Made by a program: the position numbers and the translations under genes
Shown here: piece after piece, positions 39,659-46,596 of the stretch
How positions within the stretch are numbered: position 1 is the stretch's first letter
Layout: every line of letters starts with the position of its first letter
Notes under the pieces: generated by a model
Databases searched by the model: none
Seen by the model: only the letters and a program-made list of their open reading frames with translations
Told to the model about the DNA's origin: nothing
Assembly: GCA_963821025.1 (NCBI GenBank)
Contig: CAWGCG010000005.1
Location: 496,001 to 560,000 of the forward strand
DNA length: 64,000 bases
Source: WHSW01 sp963821025
GTDB taxonomy: Bacteria > Actinomycetota > Thermoleophilia > Solirubrobacterales > 70-9
Reading direction: 5' to 3'

Positions 39659-40384
39659 GTGATCACCCTGCCGGTTGCGATGCACGTCCCCGACGGATTC
39701 CTCAGCGGAGGTGTGGCAGCGATCCTCTGGGTGGTGGCGATCATCGCCATCACCTACTCGGTTCGCCGCGCCGAGGGCGAGTTGACCGAGGACAAGGTGC
39801 CGATGTTGGGGGTGATCGCGGCGTTCATCTTCGCCGTGCAGATGCTCAACTTCCCGGTCGCCGGCGGCACCAGCGGCCACCTGCTCGGGGCGACGCTCGC
39901 CGCGGTCCTGCTCGGGCCCTGGCTCGCCTGCCTGGTGATGGGCGTGGTGCTCACCGTCCAATGCTTCGGCTTCGCCGACGGCGGGGTGACCGCGCTCGGC
40001 GCCAACATCGTCAACATGGGCGTGCTCGGGGCGTTGCTCGCCGGGCTCGTGATCGGCTGGGCCGTGCGCAACGTCAACCCGGGACGCGGTGGCTACCCGG
40101 GCCTCGTCGCGGTGGTCTCATGGTCCGCGGTGATGCTCGGGGCGACCGCCTGTAGCTTCGAGCTGGCGATTTCCGACACGGTTCCGCTGGGGACGGTGCT
40201 GCCGGCGATGCTGGGCGTGCACGCGCTGATCGGGATCGGCGAGGCGGTGATCACGGTTGCCGCGGTGAGCGCGGTGATGGCGACGAGGCCGGACCTGATC
40301 GCGCTCGGCAACTTCGGCCCACCGCGGACTCCTGCACGACCCGCCGAGCCTGCGGTCGCAACTCGAACCGCTCAGGGGAGCTGA
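39659..40384 (+). CDS. cbiM: ECF-type cobalt/nickel importer, substrate-binding membrane protein CbiM
   Basis: Integral membrane S-component of about six helices with the CbiM/NikM N-terminal motif Met-His-Val-Pro-Asp-Gly-Phe-Leu. In studied CbiM/NikM proteins the N-terminal Met-His binds the metal ion. Here the GTG at 39659 (good GGAAGGAG five bases upstream) puts seven extra residues before Met8-His9. An ATG at 39680 would give the expected N-terminus but has no ribosome binding site. First gene of the cbiM-PDGLE-cbiQ-cbiO operon; a 9-3-9 palindrome lies just upstream. Confidence 0.9.
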   Translation: MITLPVAMHVPDGFLSGGVAAILWVVAIIAITYSVRRAEGELTEDKVPMLGVIAAFIFAVQMLNFPVAGGTSGHLLGATLAAVLLGPWLACLVMGVVLTVQCFGFADGGVTALGANIVNMGVLGALLAGLVIGWAVRNVNPGRGGYPGLVAVVSWSAVMLGATACSFELAISDTVPLGTVLPAMLGVHALIGIGEAVITVAAVSAVMATRPDLIALGNFGPPRTPARPAEPAVATRTAQGS

Positions 40385-40389
40385 TCAGG

Positions 40390-40725
40390 ATGCGCGTCTC
40401 GACCAAGCTGCTCGTCGTCTTCGGTCTCGCGATCGCGGTCGGCCTGGCGACCGCGGGTTCGCCGTTCGCCTCGTCGAGCCCCGACGGGCTCGAGAAGGTG
40501 GCGACCGAGAGGGCGTTCATCGACGACCGCGAGCTGCACTCGATCCAGGAGGATTCGCCGATCCCCAACTACGCCTTCCCGGGGATCGACAACGCGCGCG
40601 TCGCGACCGGGGTCGCCGGGTTCGTCGGCACGCTGGTCGTCTTCGCGATCGGCTACGGCCTCGCCTATCTGCTGCGCCGCCGCGCAGGCTCGCAGCCCGG
40701 AGGCGAGACGACGGCTCGGGCCTAG
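40390..40725 (+). CDS. PDGLE-domain protein (CbiN-like component of the Co/Ni importer)
   Basis: A 111-residue protein with two hydrophobic segments (about 5-25 and 72-95) and the Pro-Asp-Gly-Leu-Glu motif near residue 31 on the outer side. PDGLE proteins accompany or are fused to CbiM in importers lacking CbiN, and are thought to replace CbiN. Starts six bases after cbiM on the same strand. Confidence 0.85.
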   Translation: MRVSTKLLVVFGLAIAVGLATAGSPFASSSPDGLEKVATERAFIDDRELHSIQEDSPIPNYAFPGIDNARVATGVAGFVGTLVVFAIGYGLAYLLRRRAGSQPGGETTARA

Positions 40726-40742
40726 CGGGCCCGAGCGACCAG

Positions 40743-41528
40743 ATGGGCGCGCTCTGCAACCACTCGCTCGAGCTCACCGGGGTCGCCGGCAATCCGAAGA
40801 GCGCGATTCACCGGCTCGACCCGCGGGCGAAGATCGTCACCTTTGTCACGATCACCGTGGTCGCGGTCTCGGCCCCGCTCGACCTCTGGCCCGTCTACGT
40901 CGTCTGCGCGGCGGCGCTCGTCACTCTGGCGGCGGTCGCCCGGGTCAGCCCGCGCGATATCTGGCGGCGCGGTCGCTGGGTCCTGCCGCTGGTCTTGATG
41001 GTCGGGATCTTCGTCCCGCTCGTGCGCAGCGGCGGCACCTCCTATGAGCTCGGCCCGCTGACCGTGCACGAGGCCGGGCTCGCGGTGTTCGCCGCAGTCG
41101 CGGTGAAGAGCATCATCGGGGTCTGCTCGGCGGTGCTGCTGACCGCGACCACCTCGTTTCCCGACGTGCTCGGTGGGCTGCAGGCGATGCGGATGCCCTC
41201 CGTCCTGGTTCTGATCTCCTCGCTGATGTATCGCTACATGTACGTGATCGTCGAGGAGGTCGGGCGGATGCGGGCGGCGCTCAGCGCCCGTGCCTACCGG
41301 CCCCGAAACGCGCTCCAGGCGGGTGCGATCGGCCGGCTCGCAAGCTCGCTGTTCCTGCGCTCATACGAGCGCGGGGAGCGTGTTCACCTGGCGATGCTCG
41401 CCCGCGGTTACACGCAGGGGATGCCGCGCCTGGTCCCGCTCAGCCTGACCGCGACCGACGCCGCCGTGATCGCTGCCATCCCGGGGCTGTTGCTCGCCGT
41501 CCGCCTTCTCGCCCAGGTGCGCCTGTGA
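40743..41528 (+). CDS. cbiQ: ECF transporter transmembrane (T) component CbiQ
   Basis: A 261-residue T component with about five helices and the conserved coupling segments, including Ala-Arg-Gly-Tyr near residue 220. It links the ATPase to CbiM. ATG start, 17 bases after the PDGLE gene. Its TGA overlaps the GTG of the ATPase gene (GTGA). Confidence 0.9.
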   Translation: MGALCNHSLELTGVAGNPKSAIHRLDPRAKIVTFVTITVVAVSAPLDLWPVYVVCAAALVTLAAVARVSPRDIWRRGRWVLPLVLMVGIFVPLVRSGGTSYELGPLTVHEAGLAVFAAVAVKSIIGVCSAVLLTATTSFPDVLGGLQAMRMPSVLVLISSLMYRYMYVIVEEVGRMRAALSARAYRPRNALQAGAIGRLASSLFLRSYERGERVHLAMLARGYTQGMPRLVPLSLTATDAAVIAAIPGLLLAVRLLAQVRL

Positions 41529-42316
41529 GCTGCGCGGTCCACGTGACGGGCCTGGGTTACGACTATCCCAACGGTCAGGCGGCGCTGCAGGGCGTCGACC
41601 TGCACATCGACCACGGCGAGCGCGTCGCCCTGCTTGGTCCCAACGGGGCGGGCAAGACCACCTTCGTGCTCCACCTGAACGGGCTGCTTCGCGGCACCGG
41701 CGGGCTCGAGGTCGCCGGGCTCGAGGTCGGCGAGTGCGAGCTCGGCGAGCTCCGAGCCCGCGTGGGGATGGTCTTCCAGGACCCCGACGACCAGCTGTTC
41801 ATGCCGACGGTCGGCGAGGACGTCGGCTTCGGCCCGCTCAATCTGAAGTTGAGCCGCGACGAGGTCGAGCGGCGAATCGCCGAGTCACTGCGCGCGGTGC
41901 GGATGGAGCACACCGCCGAGCGCGCCCCCTATCAGCTCAGCGCCGGCGAGCGGCGGCGCGTGGCGATCGCCACGGTGTTGGCGATGCGGCCGCATCTGCT
42001 CGTCCTCGACGAGCCCTCGGCCAACCTCGACCCGCGCGCACGGCGAGCGCTGCTCGACGTGCTCGAGCGGATCGAGCGAACGATGCTGATCACCACCCAC
42101 GACCTGCCGCTGGCGGCCGAGTTCTGCGAGCGCACGGTGATCCTGGCGGCCGGAAGGGTGGTCGCCGACGGGGCGACCGATGCGCTCCTCAGCGATCCGG
42201 ATCTGCTGGCTGAGCACGACCTCGAGCTCCCGGCCGGCTTCGACCCGGCGTCTGTGGAGCGCCGGCCCCGACCGGGTGCAACCGACGACGTTCTGCTTGC
42301 GCTGGGGGCCGACTAG
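41525..42316 (+). CDS. cbiO: ECF transporter ATP-binding protein CbiO
   Basis: ABC ATPase of 263 residues: Walker A Gly-Pro-Asn-Gly-Ala-Gly-Lys-Thr-Thr (near 38-46), the ECF-type Q-loop Val-Phe-Gln-Asp-Pro-Asp-Asp-Gln-Leu-Phe, signature Leu-Ser-Ala-Gly-Glu (near 139-143), Walker B and Asp-Glu-Pro, and the H-loop His. The Asp-Pro-Asp-Asp-Gln loop is typical of CbiO/EcfA. It powers uptake with CbiM and CbiQ. Eight bases separate its stop from the stop of the Fur-family gene on the opposite strand. Confidence 0.93.
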   Translation: MSCAVHVTGLGYDYPNGQAALQGVDLHIDHGERVALLGPNGAGKTTFVLHLNGLLRGTGGLEVAGLEVGECELGELRARVGMVFQDPDDQLFMPTVGEDVGFGPLNLKLSRDEVERRIAESLRAVRMEHTAERAPYQLSAGERRRVAIATVLAMRPHLLVLDEPSANLDPRARRALLDVLERIERTMLITTHDLPLAAEFCERTVILAAGRVVADGATDALLSDPDLLAEHDLELPAGFDPASVERRPRPGATDDVLLALGAD

Positions 42317-42324
42317 CCCCGAGC

Positions 42325-42534
42325 TCAGTCGTCGTGCCCGTGCTCGTGCTCGTGCTCGAGGCCCTCTTGGTGGGTGTGCGGGTGCGAGTGGACCTGGTCG
42401 CCGTGGCTGTGCTCGTGCTCGTGCTCGACGTGGTCGTGCTCGTGGTCGTCGTGGGGGTGGCTGTGGGTCACGTCCCCGTGGGAATGCTCGTGGGCGTGGG
42501 CATCGTCGTGTCCGTGCTCATGCTCTTCGCTCAT
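42325..42534 (-). CDS. putative internal ORF: free His-rich peptide (69 aa)
   Basis: In-frame internal start of the Fur-family gene: ATG at 42534 with AGGAGG ending four bases upstream. The product would be almost only His, Asp, Glu, Gly and Ser (25 His in 69 residues), like Hpn-type nickel-storage peptides. Whether it is made separately, only as the fused tail, or both, cannot be read from the sequence. Confidence 0.45.
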   Translation of the reverse strand: MSEEHEHGHDDAHAHEHSHGDVTHSHPHDDHEHDHVEHEHEHSHGDQVHSHPHTHQEGLEHEHEHGHDD

Positions 42535-43041
42535 CTCGCCTCCTGGTTGGCTCGGCCTCGATTCTAGTCCGCCGCTCTCGGCCAGGACCGCGGCGCAACG
42601 GGCACAGAGGCCGGTGAGCGCGAAGTGGCTGAACCTGACCTCGAAGTCGAATGCCCGGCGGATCTCGTCGCGGACCGCGTCGAGCTCGGCGGCCTCGACC
42701 GTACGGGCGTCGCCGCAGCGGTCGCAGACCAGGTACTCGCGCTCGCCCTCGCCGGCGAGGGCGTAGAGGCCGGGCCCGTGGCCGAGGTGCACGTGGCGGA
42801 CGATGCCGAGCCGTTCGAGCAGCTCGAGGTTTCGATAGACCGAGGCGACGTCCACCCACTCCGCCGAGCCGGCCATGGACCTGGCGAGACGCTCGGCCGA
42901 GACCGGGCCGCTGGCCTCGAACAGCGCCTGCAGCAGCTGGCGGCGAGGTGAGGAGATCCGCAGGCCCGCGTCTCGCAGCCTCTCGATCGCTCCGTCGAGG
43001 TCCTCGAAGCTGACCGTGGGCGCGTGTGGGGATTCGGTCAT
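42325..43041 (-). CDS. Fur-family metalloregulator with His-rich C-terminal tail
   Basis: A 238-residue protein. Residues 1-155 are a Fur-type regulator: winged helix at about 15-85, His-rich hinge (His-Val-His-Leu-Gly-His near 83-88) and structural zinc pairs Cys106-x-x-Cys109 and Cys146-x-x-Cys149. Residues 170-238 form a low-complexity tail with 25 His plus many Asp/Glu, absent from ordinary Fur, Zur or Nur. In frame, Met170 is preceded by AGGAGG four bases before its ATG, so a separate 69-aa His-rich peptide may be made. Convergent with the Co/Ni importer, so nickel or cobalt is the likely signal. Confidence 0.87.
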   Translation of the reverse strand: MTESPHAPTVSFEDLDGAIERLRDAGLRISSPRRQLLQALFEASGPVSAERLARSMAGSAEWVDVASVYRNLELLERLGIVRHVHLGHGPGLYALAGEGEREYLVCDRCGDARTVEAAELDAVRDEIRRAFDFEVRFSHFALTGLCARCAAVLAESGGLESRPSQPGGEMSEEHEHGHDDAHAHEHSHGDVTHSHPHDDHEHDHVEHEHEHSHGDQVHSHPHTHQEGLEHEHEHGHDD

Positions 43042-43272
43042 TCGCCTCCAGTCTAGATCGGCGGCCAGCCCAGATCGCGAAGCGCGGGCGAGGGAATTGT
43101 TCGCAATTCATGAGCGCAAACCTTGGATTACCCCCAATCGGGTGGGCCGCGATGCTCCACTCTGGACACACCTGACGCGCAAGTTTGGGTAAGGTCGCGC
43201 ACGCTCTTGGAGGTTTTGCACGGACACCGCGCGGCGGCCGGCGTCGGTCTGCGGTCGAGCTGAGGCGCCGGC
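43042..43272. promoter_or_regulatory. intergenic region between the Fur-family gene and the glycan operon, with a palindrome
   Basis: A 231-bp divergent gap. At 43094-43109 GAATTG and CAATTC form a perfect six-base palindrome with a TTCG loop. Its centre-right TTCGCAATT resembles the GTCGCAGTT arm of the site at 39619-39639, so autoregulation is possible. The rest holds nothing recognised; promoters for both flanking genes must lie here. Confidence 0.4.
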
Positions 43273-44244
43273 TTGGCTGCGGACCACGCTCGCTTGGCCG
43301 ATCCCCTGGACGCGCTCGCGCAGGAGCTGCTGCGGCGTGAGTCCGACGCGCGCGAACGGCGCCAACCCGAACCGCAGGACTTTGCGCCGACGAATGGGTA
43401 CGGGCCCCCGCGGCATCGGCCCGCATTGACCATCATCCTGCCGGTCTACGACGAGGAGAAGCGCCTGCGTCGCTCGCTCCGGCAGTTGCGAGAGCGGGCC
43501 GCGAGCGAGCGCTGGGGTGACGACTTCGAGCTGATCGTGGTCGACGACGGGAGCACCGACAGCACGGTGCGGGCGGCCCGCCAGGAGGTCGATGAGCTCG
43601 CCCGCGGCCGGGTCGTTCGCCTGCCCTGGCACGCCGGCAAGGGCGCGGCGGTGCGCCTCGGGGTGACCGCAGCCCACGGCGACGCGATCGTGTTCATGGA
43701 CGCCGACCTCGCCACCGACCTCGAGGCGCTCACCGACAGCCTCGAGGCTCTGCACCACGCGGACGTCGTCGTCGGCTCGCGCAAGGCGCCCGGGGCGGTG
43801 GTCACGGGGCGTTCGAAGGTTCGTGACGTGCTGCACCGCAGCTTCGGCTCGCAGGCGCGACGGCTGACCAGCGTGCCGACCGCCGACCCGCAATGCGGCT
43901 TCAAGGCCTTTCGCAGCGAGGCGGCCAAGGTCCTGTTCTCGATCTCTCGGGTGGACGGCTTCGGCTTCGACGTCGAGATCCTGCTGCTCGCCGACAAGCT
44001 CGGCTACCGGATCGTCGAGATGCCCGTCCGCTGGCACGCCGTCGACGGCAGCCACGTCCATGTCCTGCGCGATCCGCTGGCGATGCTCCGTGACCTCGTC
44101 CGGGTGCGGCGACGGTACCTGCGCAAGGTGCCGCTGACCGCGACGGAGCGCCCAGAGACCCCGTTCACCGAGGCTCCCCGCGCACACCTCAACGGCGTCG
44201 AGCGCATCGCTCGGCCCGCCGAAAAGGCTGCGCGGGCCGAATAG
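43273..44244 (+). CDS. family 2 glycosyltransferase (polyprenyl-phosphate sugar synthase-like)
   Basis: GT-A glycosyltransferase of 323 residues. The motifs Val-Asp-Asp-Gly-Ser-Thr-Asp (near 92-98) and Met-Asp-Ala-Asp-Leu-Ala (near 143-148), plus a C-terminal segment with Arg-Trp-His, match dolichyl/polyprenyl-phosphate glucose or mannose synthases. It probably loads a sugar onto a lipid phosphate at the membrane for the GT-C enzyme downstream. TTG start after GAGG. First gene of a six-gene operon with almost no spacing. Confidence 0.87.
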   Translation: MAADHARLADPLDALAQELLRRESDARERRQPEPQDFAPTNGYGPPRHRPALTIILPVYDEEKRLRRSLRQLRERAASERWGDDFELIVVDDGSTDSTVRAARQEVDELARGRVVRLPWHAGKGAAVRLGVTAAHGDAIVFMDADLATDLEALTDSLEALHHADVVVGSRKAPGAVVTGRSKVRDVLHRSFGSQARRLTSVPTADPQCGFKAFRSEAAKVLFSISRVDGFGFDVEILLLADKLGYRIVEMPVRWHAVDGSHVHVLRDPLAMLRDLVRVRRRYLRKVPLTATERPETPFTEAPRAHLNGVERIARPAEKAARAE

Positions 44245-44245
44245 C

Positions 44246-45391
44246 ATGAGCACGCTGACCGCATCGCCGACCCCGTCGGCGGGCCGTTCGCCGGTTCGGC
44301 CGGCGCGTCGGATCGTCTTCGCAACATGGCGCGACCTCGCCCATCCGCAATCCGGCGGGTCAGAGGTGTTGATTGATCAGCTCGCCCGAGCCTGCCTCGA
44401 GCGCGGCCACCGGGTCGGCCTGATGTGCGGCTCCCCGACCGCTCCGCGAGCCTACGAGCTGGTCGCCCTCGGCGGTGAGTTCACCCAGTATCTACGGGCA
44501 CCGGTCGCCTATGCCCGGCGGTTTCGCGATTGCGACGTGCTCGTCGACGTCGAGAACGGGATCCCGTTCTTCTCGCCGCTGTGGCGCCGCGGACCGGTGG
44601 TCTGCCTCGTCCATCACGTCCACAGCGAGCAGTGGCGGCTTCGGTTCGGGAGCCCGCTGGCCGCGCTTGGCCGGGCTCTGGAGGAGAAGGCGATGCCGTG
44701 GGTCTATCGCCGTTGCATTTTCGTCTGCGTCTCTTCCTCGACCGCGCAAGCGCTCGGCGAGCTCGGCATCCCCGCCGAGCGGATTCGAGTCCTGCCGATG
44801 GGCGTCACCGCGGCACCGGCGCCGGAGGCCCGCTCGCTGGCGCCGATGTTCCTGGCTCTCGGACGGCTCGTGCCCCACAAGCGGATCGATTTGCTGATCC
44901 GTCTCTGGGAGCCGGTTCGCGAGCAGGTCGGGGGCCGGCTGGTGGTGATCGGGGACGGGCCCGAGCGGGCGCGGCTCGAGCGCCTTGCGGGACCCGGCGT
45001 CGAGGTCCGCGGCAGGGTGAGCGAGGCTGAGAAGCAGGAGCTGCTGGGCCGCGCCTGGGTGCTGGTGCACTCGGCGCTCCACGAGGGATGGGGGATCGCG
45101 GTCACCGAGGCGGCGGCGGCGGGCACCCCGGCACTGGCCTTCGACGTCCCTGGGGTACGCGACGCGGTCCGCGACGGCGAGACCGGCGTCCTCGCCAGCT
45201 CCGAGGACGAGTTCGTCGCGCGGTGGACCGCGCTCGCCGCAGACGAGCAAGCGCGCCGGCGACTCGGCGCGGCGGCGCGGCGGCAGGCGGAGGCGACCCC
45301 CTGGAGCGCGACCGCGGATGCCCTCATGGCGGCGCTCGAGGAGGCGATCGCCGACGGTGCCGGTGCCGGTGCCTCATCGAGGGCCCGATGA
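44246..45391 (+). CDS. family 4 glycosyltransferase
   Basis: GT-B glycosyltransferase of 381 residues. The N-terminal acceptor domain contains Ser-Gly-Gly-Ser-Glu-Val. The C-terminal donor domain (about 200-370) contains the GT4 motif region with His-Glu-Gly-Trp-Gly and Glu-Ala-Ala-Ala-Ala-Gly-Thr-Pro. Retaining GT4 enzymes add hexoses to lipid or polysaccharide acceptors; the sugar is not identifiable. One base after the preceding gene; its stop overlaps the next start (ATGA). Confidence 0.88.
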   Translation: MSTLTASPTPSAGRSPVRPARRIVFATWRDLAHPQSGGSEVLIDQLARACLERGHRVGLMCGSPTAPRAYELVALGGEFTQYLRAPVAYARRFRDCDVLVDVENGIPFFSPLWRRGPVVCLVHHVHSEQWRLRFGSPLAALGRALEEKAMPWVYRRCIFVCVSSSTAQALGELGIPAERIRVLPMGVTAAPAPEARSLAPMFLALGRLVPHKRIDLLIRLWEPVREQVGGRLVVIGDGPERARLERLAGPGVEVRGRVSEAEKQELLGRAWVLVHSALHEGWGIAVTEAAAAGTPALAFDVPGVRDAVRDGETGVLASSEDEFVARWTALAADEQARRRLGAAARRQAEATPWSATADALMAALEEAIADGAGAGASSRAR

Positions 45392-46596
45392 GCCTCACGG
45401 CGAGCCTCCCCGGATTGCGGGCGCGGTCTGCTCCGGCAGCGGGGGTGGTCTGGTTCTGGGCCAGCACGATCGCGGTCAACGTCTCGACCGTTGCGGTCCT
45501 CGCGGTGCTCTCCCACAACGGCCTCGAGGGCGGGCTGGCCGCGGTCTCGGCCGTCCTCGGCCTCTCGCTGGTGATCGCGATCGCTCCCGGTGCGCTGCAG
45601 CTGCGAGCCGCCGCCGACGTCGCCTCCGGCCTGCCGGCCCCCCGGCCGCCCTGGAGGCTGTTCGGGCCGCTCAGCCTCGGGCTCGCGCTGGCGGCCCCGC
45701 TGATCGCCTGGGCCGTCTCGATCCCGGCAATTGCCATGCTCGCGCTGGCGCTGCAGCTGCCGCCGGCGGTCGCGCTCAGCGTTCGTCGTGGAGAGCTGAT
45801 CGGCAGGCGCCGGTTCGGCGCCGCGGGGGCCAACTTCATGATCGACGCGAGCGTTCGGCTGCTCGCCGGCGCCGGGCTCGGCCTGCTCTGGGGAGCGACA
45901 GGGATTGCAGTAGGGCTCAGTCTCGCAACGCTGGCGGCGCTGGCGGCAATCCGAAACCGTGACCAGCTCGGCGCGCCCGCGCTCGGTGGGACCGTCCTCG
46001 CCAGCGGTCTGGCGCTTGCCTCGGTCGGGCTGCTCGCAAACCTGGACCTGCTGCTCGCCCCGCGGGTCCTGGGCCCTGCCGCCGATCGGTTCGACGTCGC
46101 GGCGCTGGCTGCACAGGGCATCTTCCTGGCGCTGTTCGCGGCGAGCTGGGTCGCGGTCCCCGGGGCGAGAGCGCGTGCGGGCAGCGTCCTCGAGGCGGTG
46201 CGGCCGGTCGGGTTGACGCTCTTGCTGGGCGTGCTCGGGACGGCCCTGCTGCTGCCCTTGCGATCGCTTGTCGGGGAGATCCTCGCCCGCCCCGATCCCG
46301 AGCTGGCGCTGTTGGTGCCGCTCGGCGTCGCCAAGGCGATGGCGGGGGCAACCGCGGTGGCGGTCAACGTCGCGGTGGCCCGCGGCCTGCGGCGCTCGTG
46401 GGCGGCGCCGCTGCTCGCTTCGATCGCGCTGGCGGCGGTCGCCGCGGCGATCGAGCCGGGCGCGGGGGCGCTGGCCCTGGGCGTGCTCGCTGCACAGGCC
46501 GTGGCGCTGGCGCTGGCCGCCGCCCAGATGCTCTCGGATCCCGCCCCTGCCACGCGCGAGGGCCTCGTTCGCAGCGACGCGACGGCGCGGGCCTGA
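45388..46596 (+). CDS. polytopic membrane protein, flippase-like (MATE/MOP-type)
   Basis: A 402-residue membrane protein with about 11-12 hydrophobic helices and few charged residues. Position between glycosyltransferases and helix count suit a lipid-linked sugar flippase of the MOP (Wzx/MurJ-like) superfamily, but no diagnostic motif is seen. ATG overlaps the upstream TGA (ATGA), and its own stop overlaps the next gene's start by one base (TGATG). Very high GC and Ala/Leu content. Confidence 0.65.
   Translation: MSLTASLPGLRARSAPAAGVVWFWASTIAVNVSTVAVLAVLSHNGLEGGLAAVSAVLGLSLVIAIAPGALQLRAAADVASGLPAPRPPWRLFGPLSLGLALAAPLIAWAVSIPAIAMLALALQLPPAVALSVRRGELIGRRRFGAAGANFMIDASVRLLAGAGLGLLWGATGIAVGLSLATLAALAAIRNRDQLGAPALGGTVLASGLALASVGLLANLDLLLAPRVLGPAADRFDVAALAAQGIFLALFAASWVAVPGARARAGSVLEAVRPVGLTLLLGVLGTALLLPLRSLVGEILARPDPELALLVPLGVAKAMAGATAVAVNVAVARGLRRSWAAPLLASIALAAVAAAIEPGAGALALGVLAAQAVALALAAAQMLSDPAPATREGLVRSDATARA

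Noticed and set aside
42334..42530. Dense GTGCTCGTG-type repeats on the plus strand that look like a tandem repeat or a Val/Leu-rich membrane protein
   Set aside because: They are the complement of the His/Asp/Glu codons in the tail of the Fur-family gene on the minus strand.
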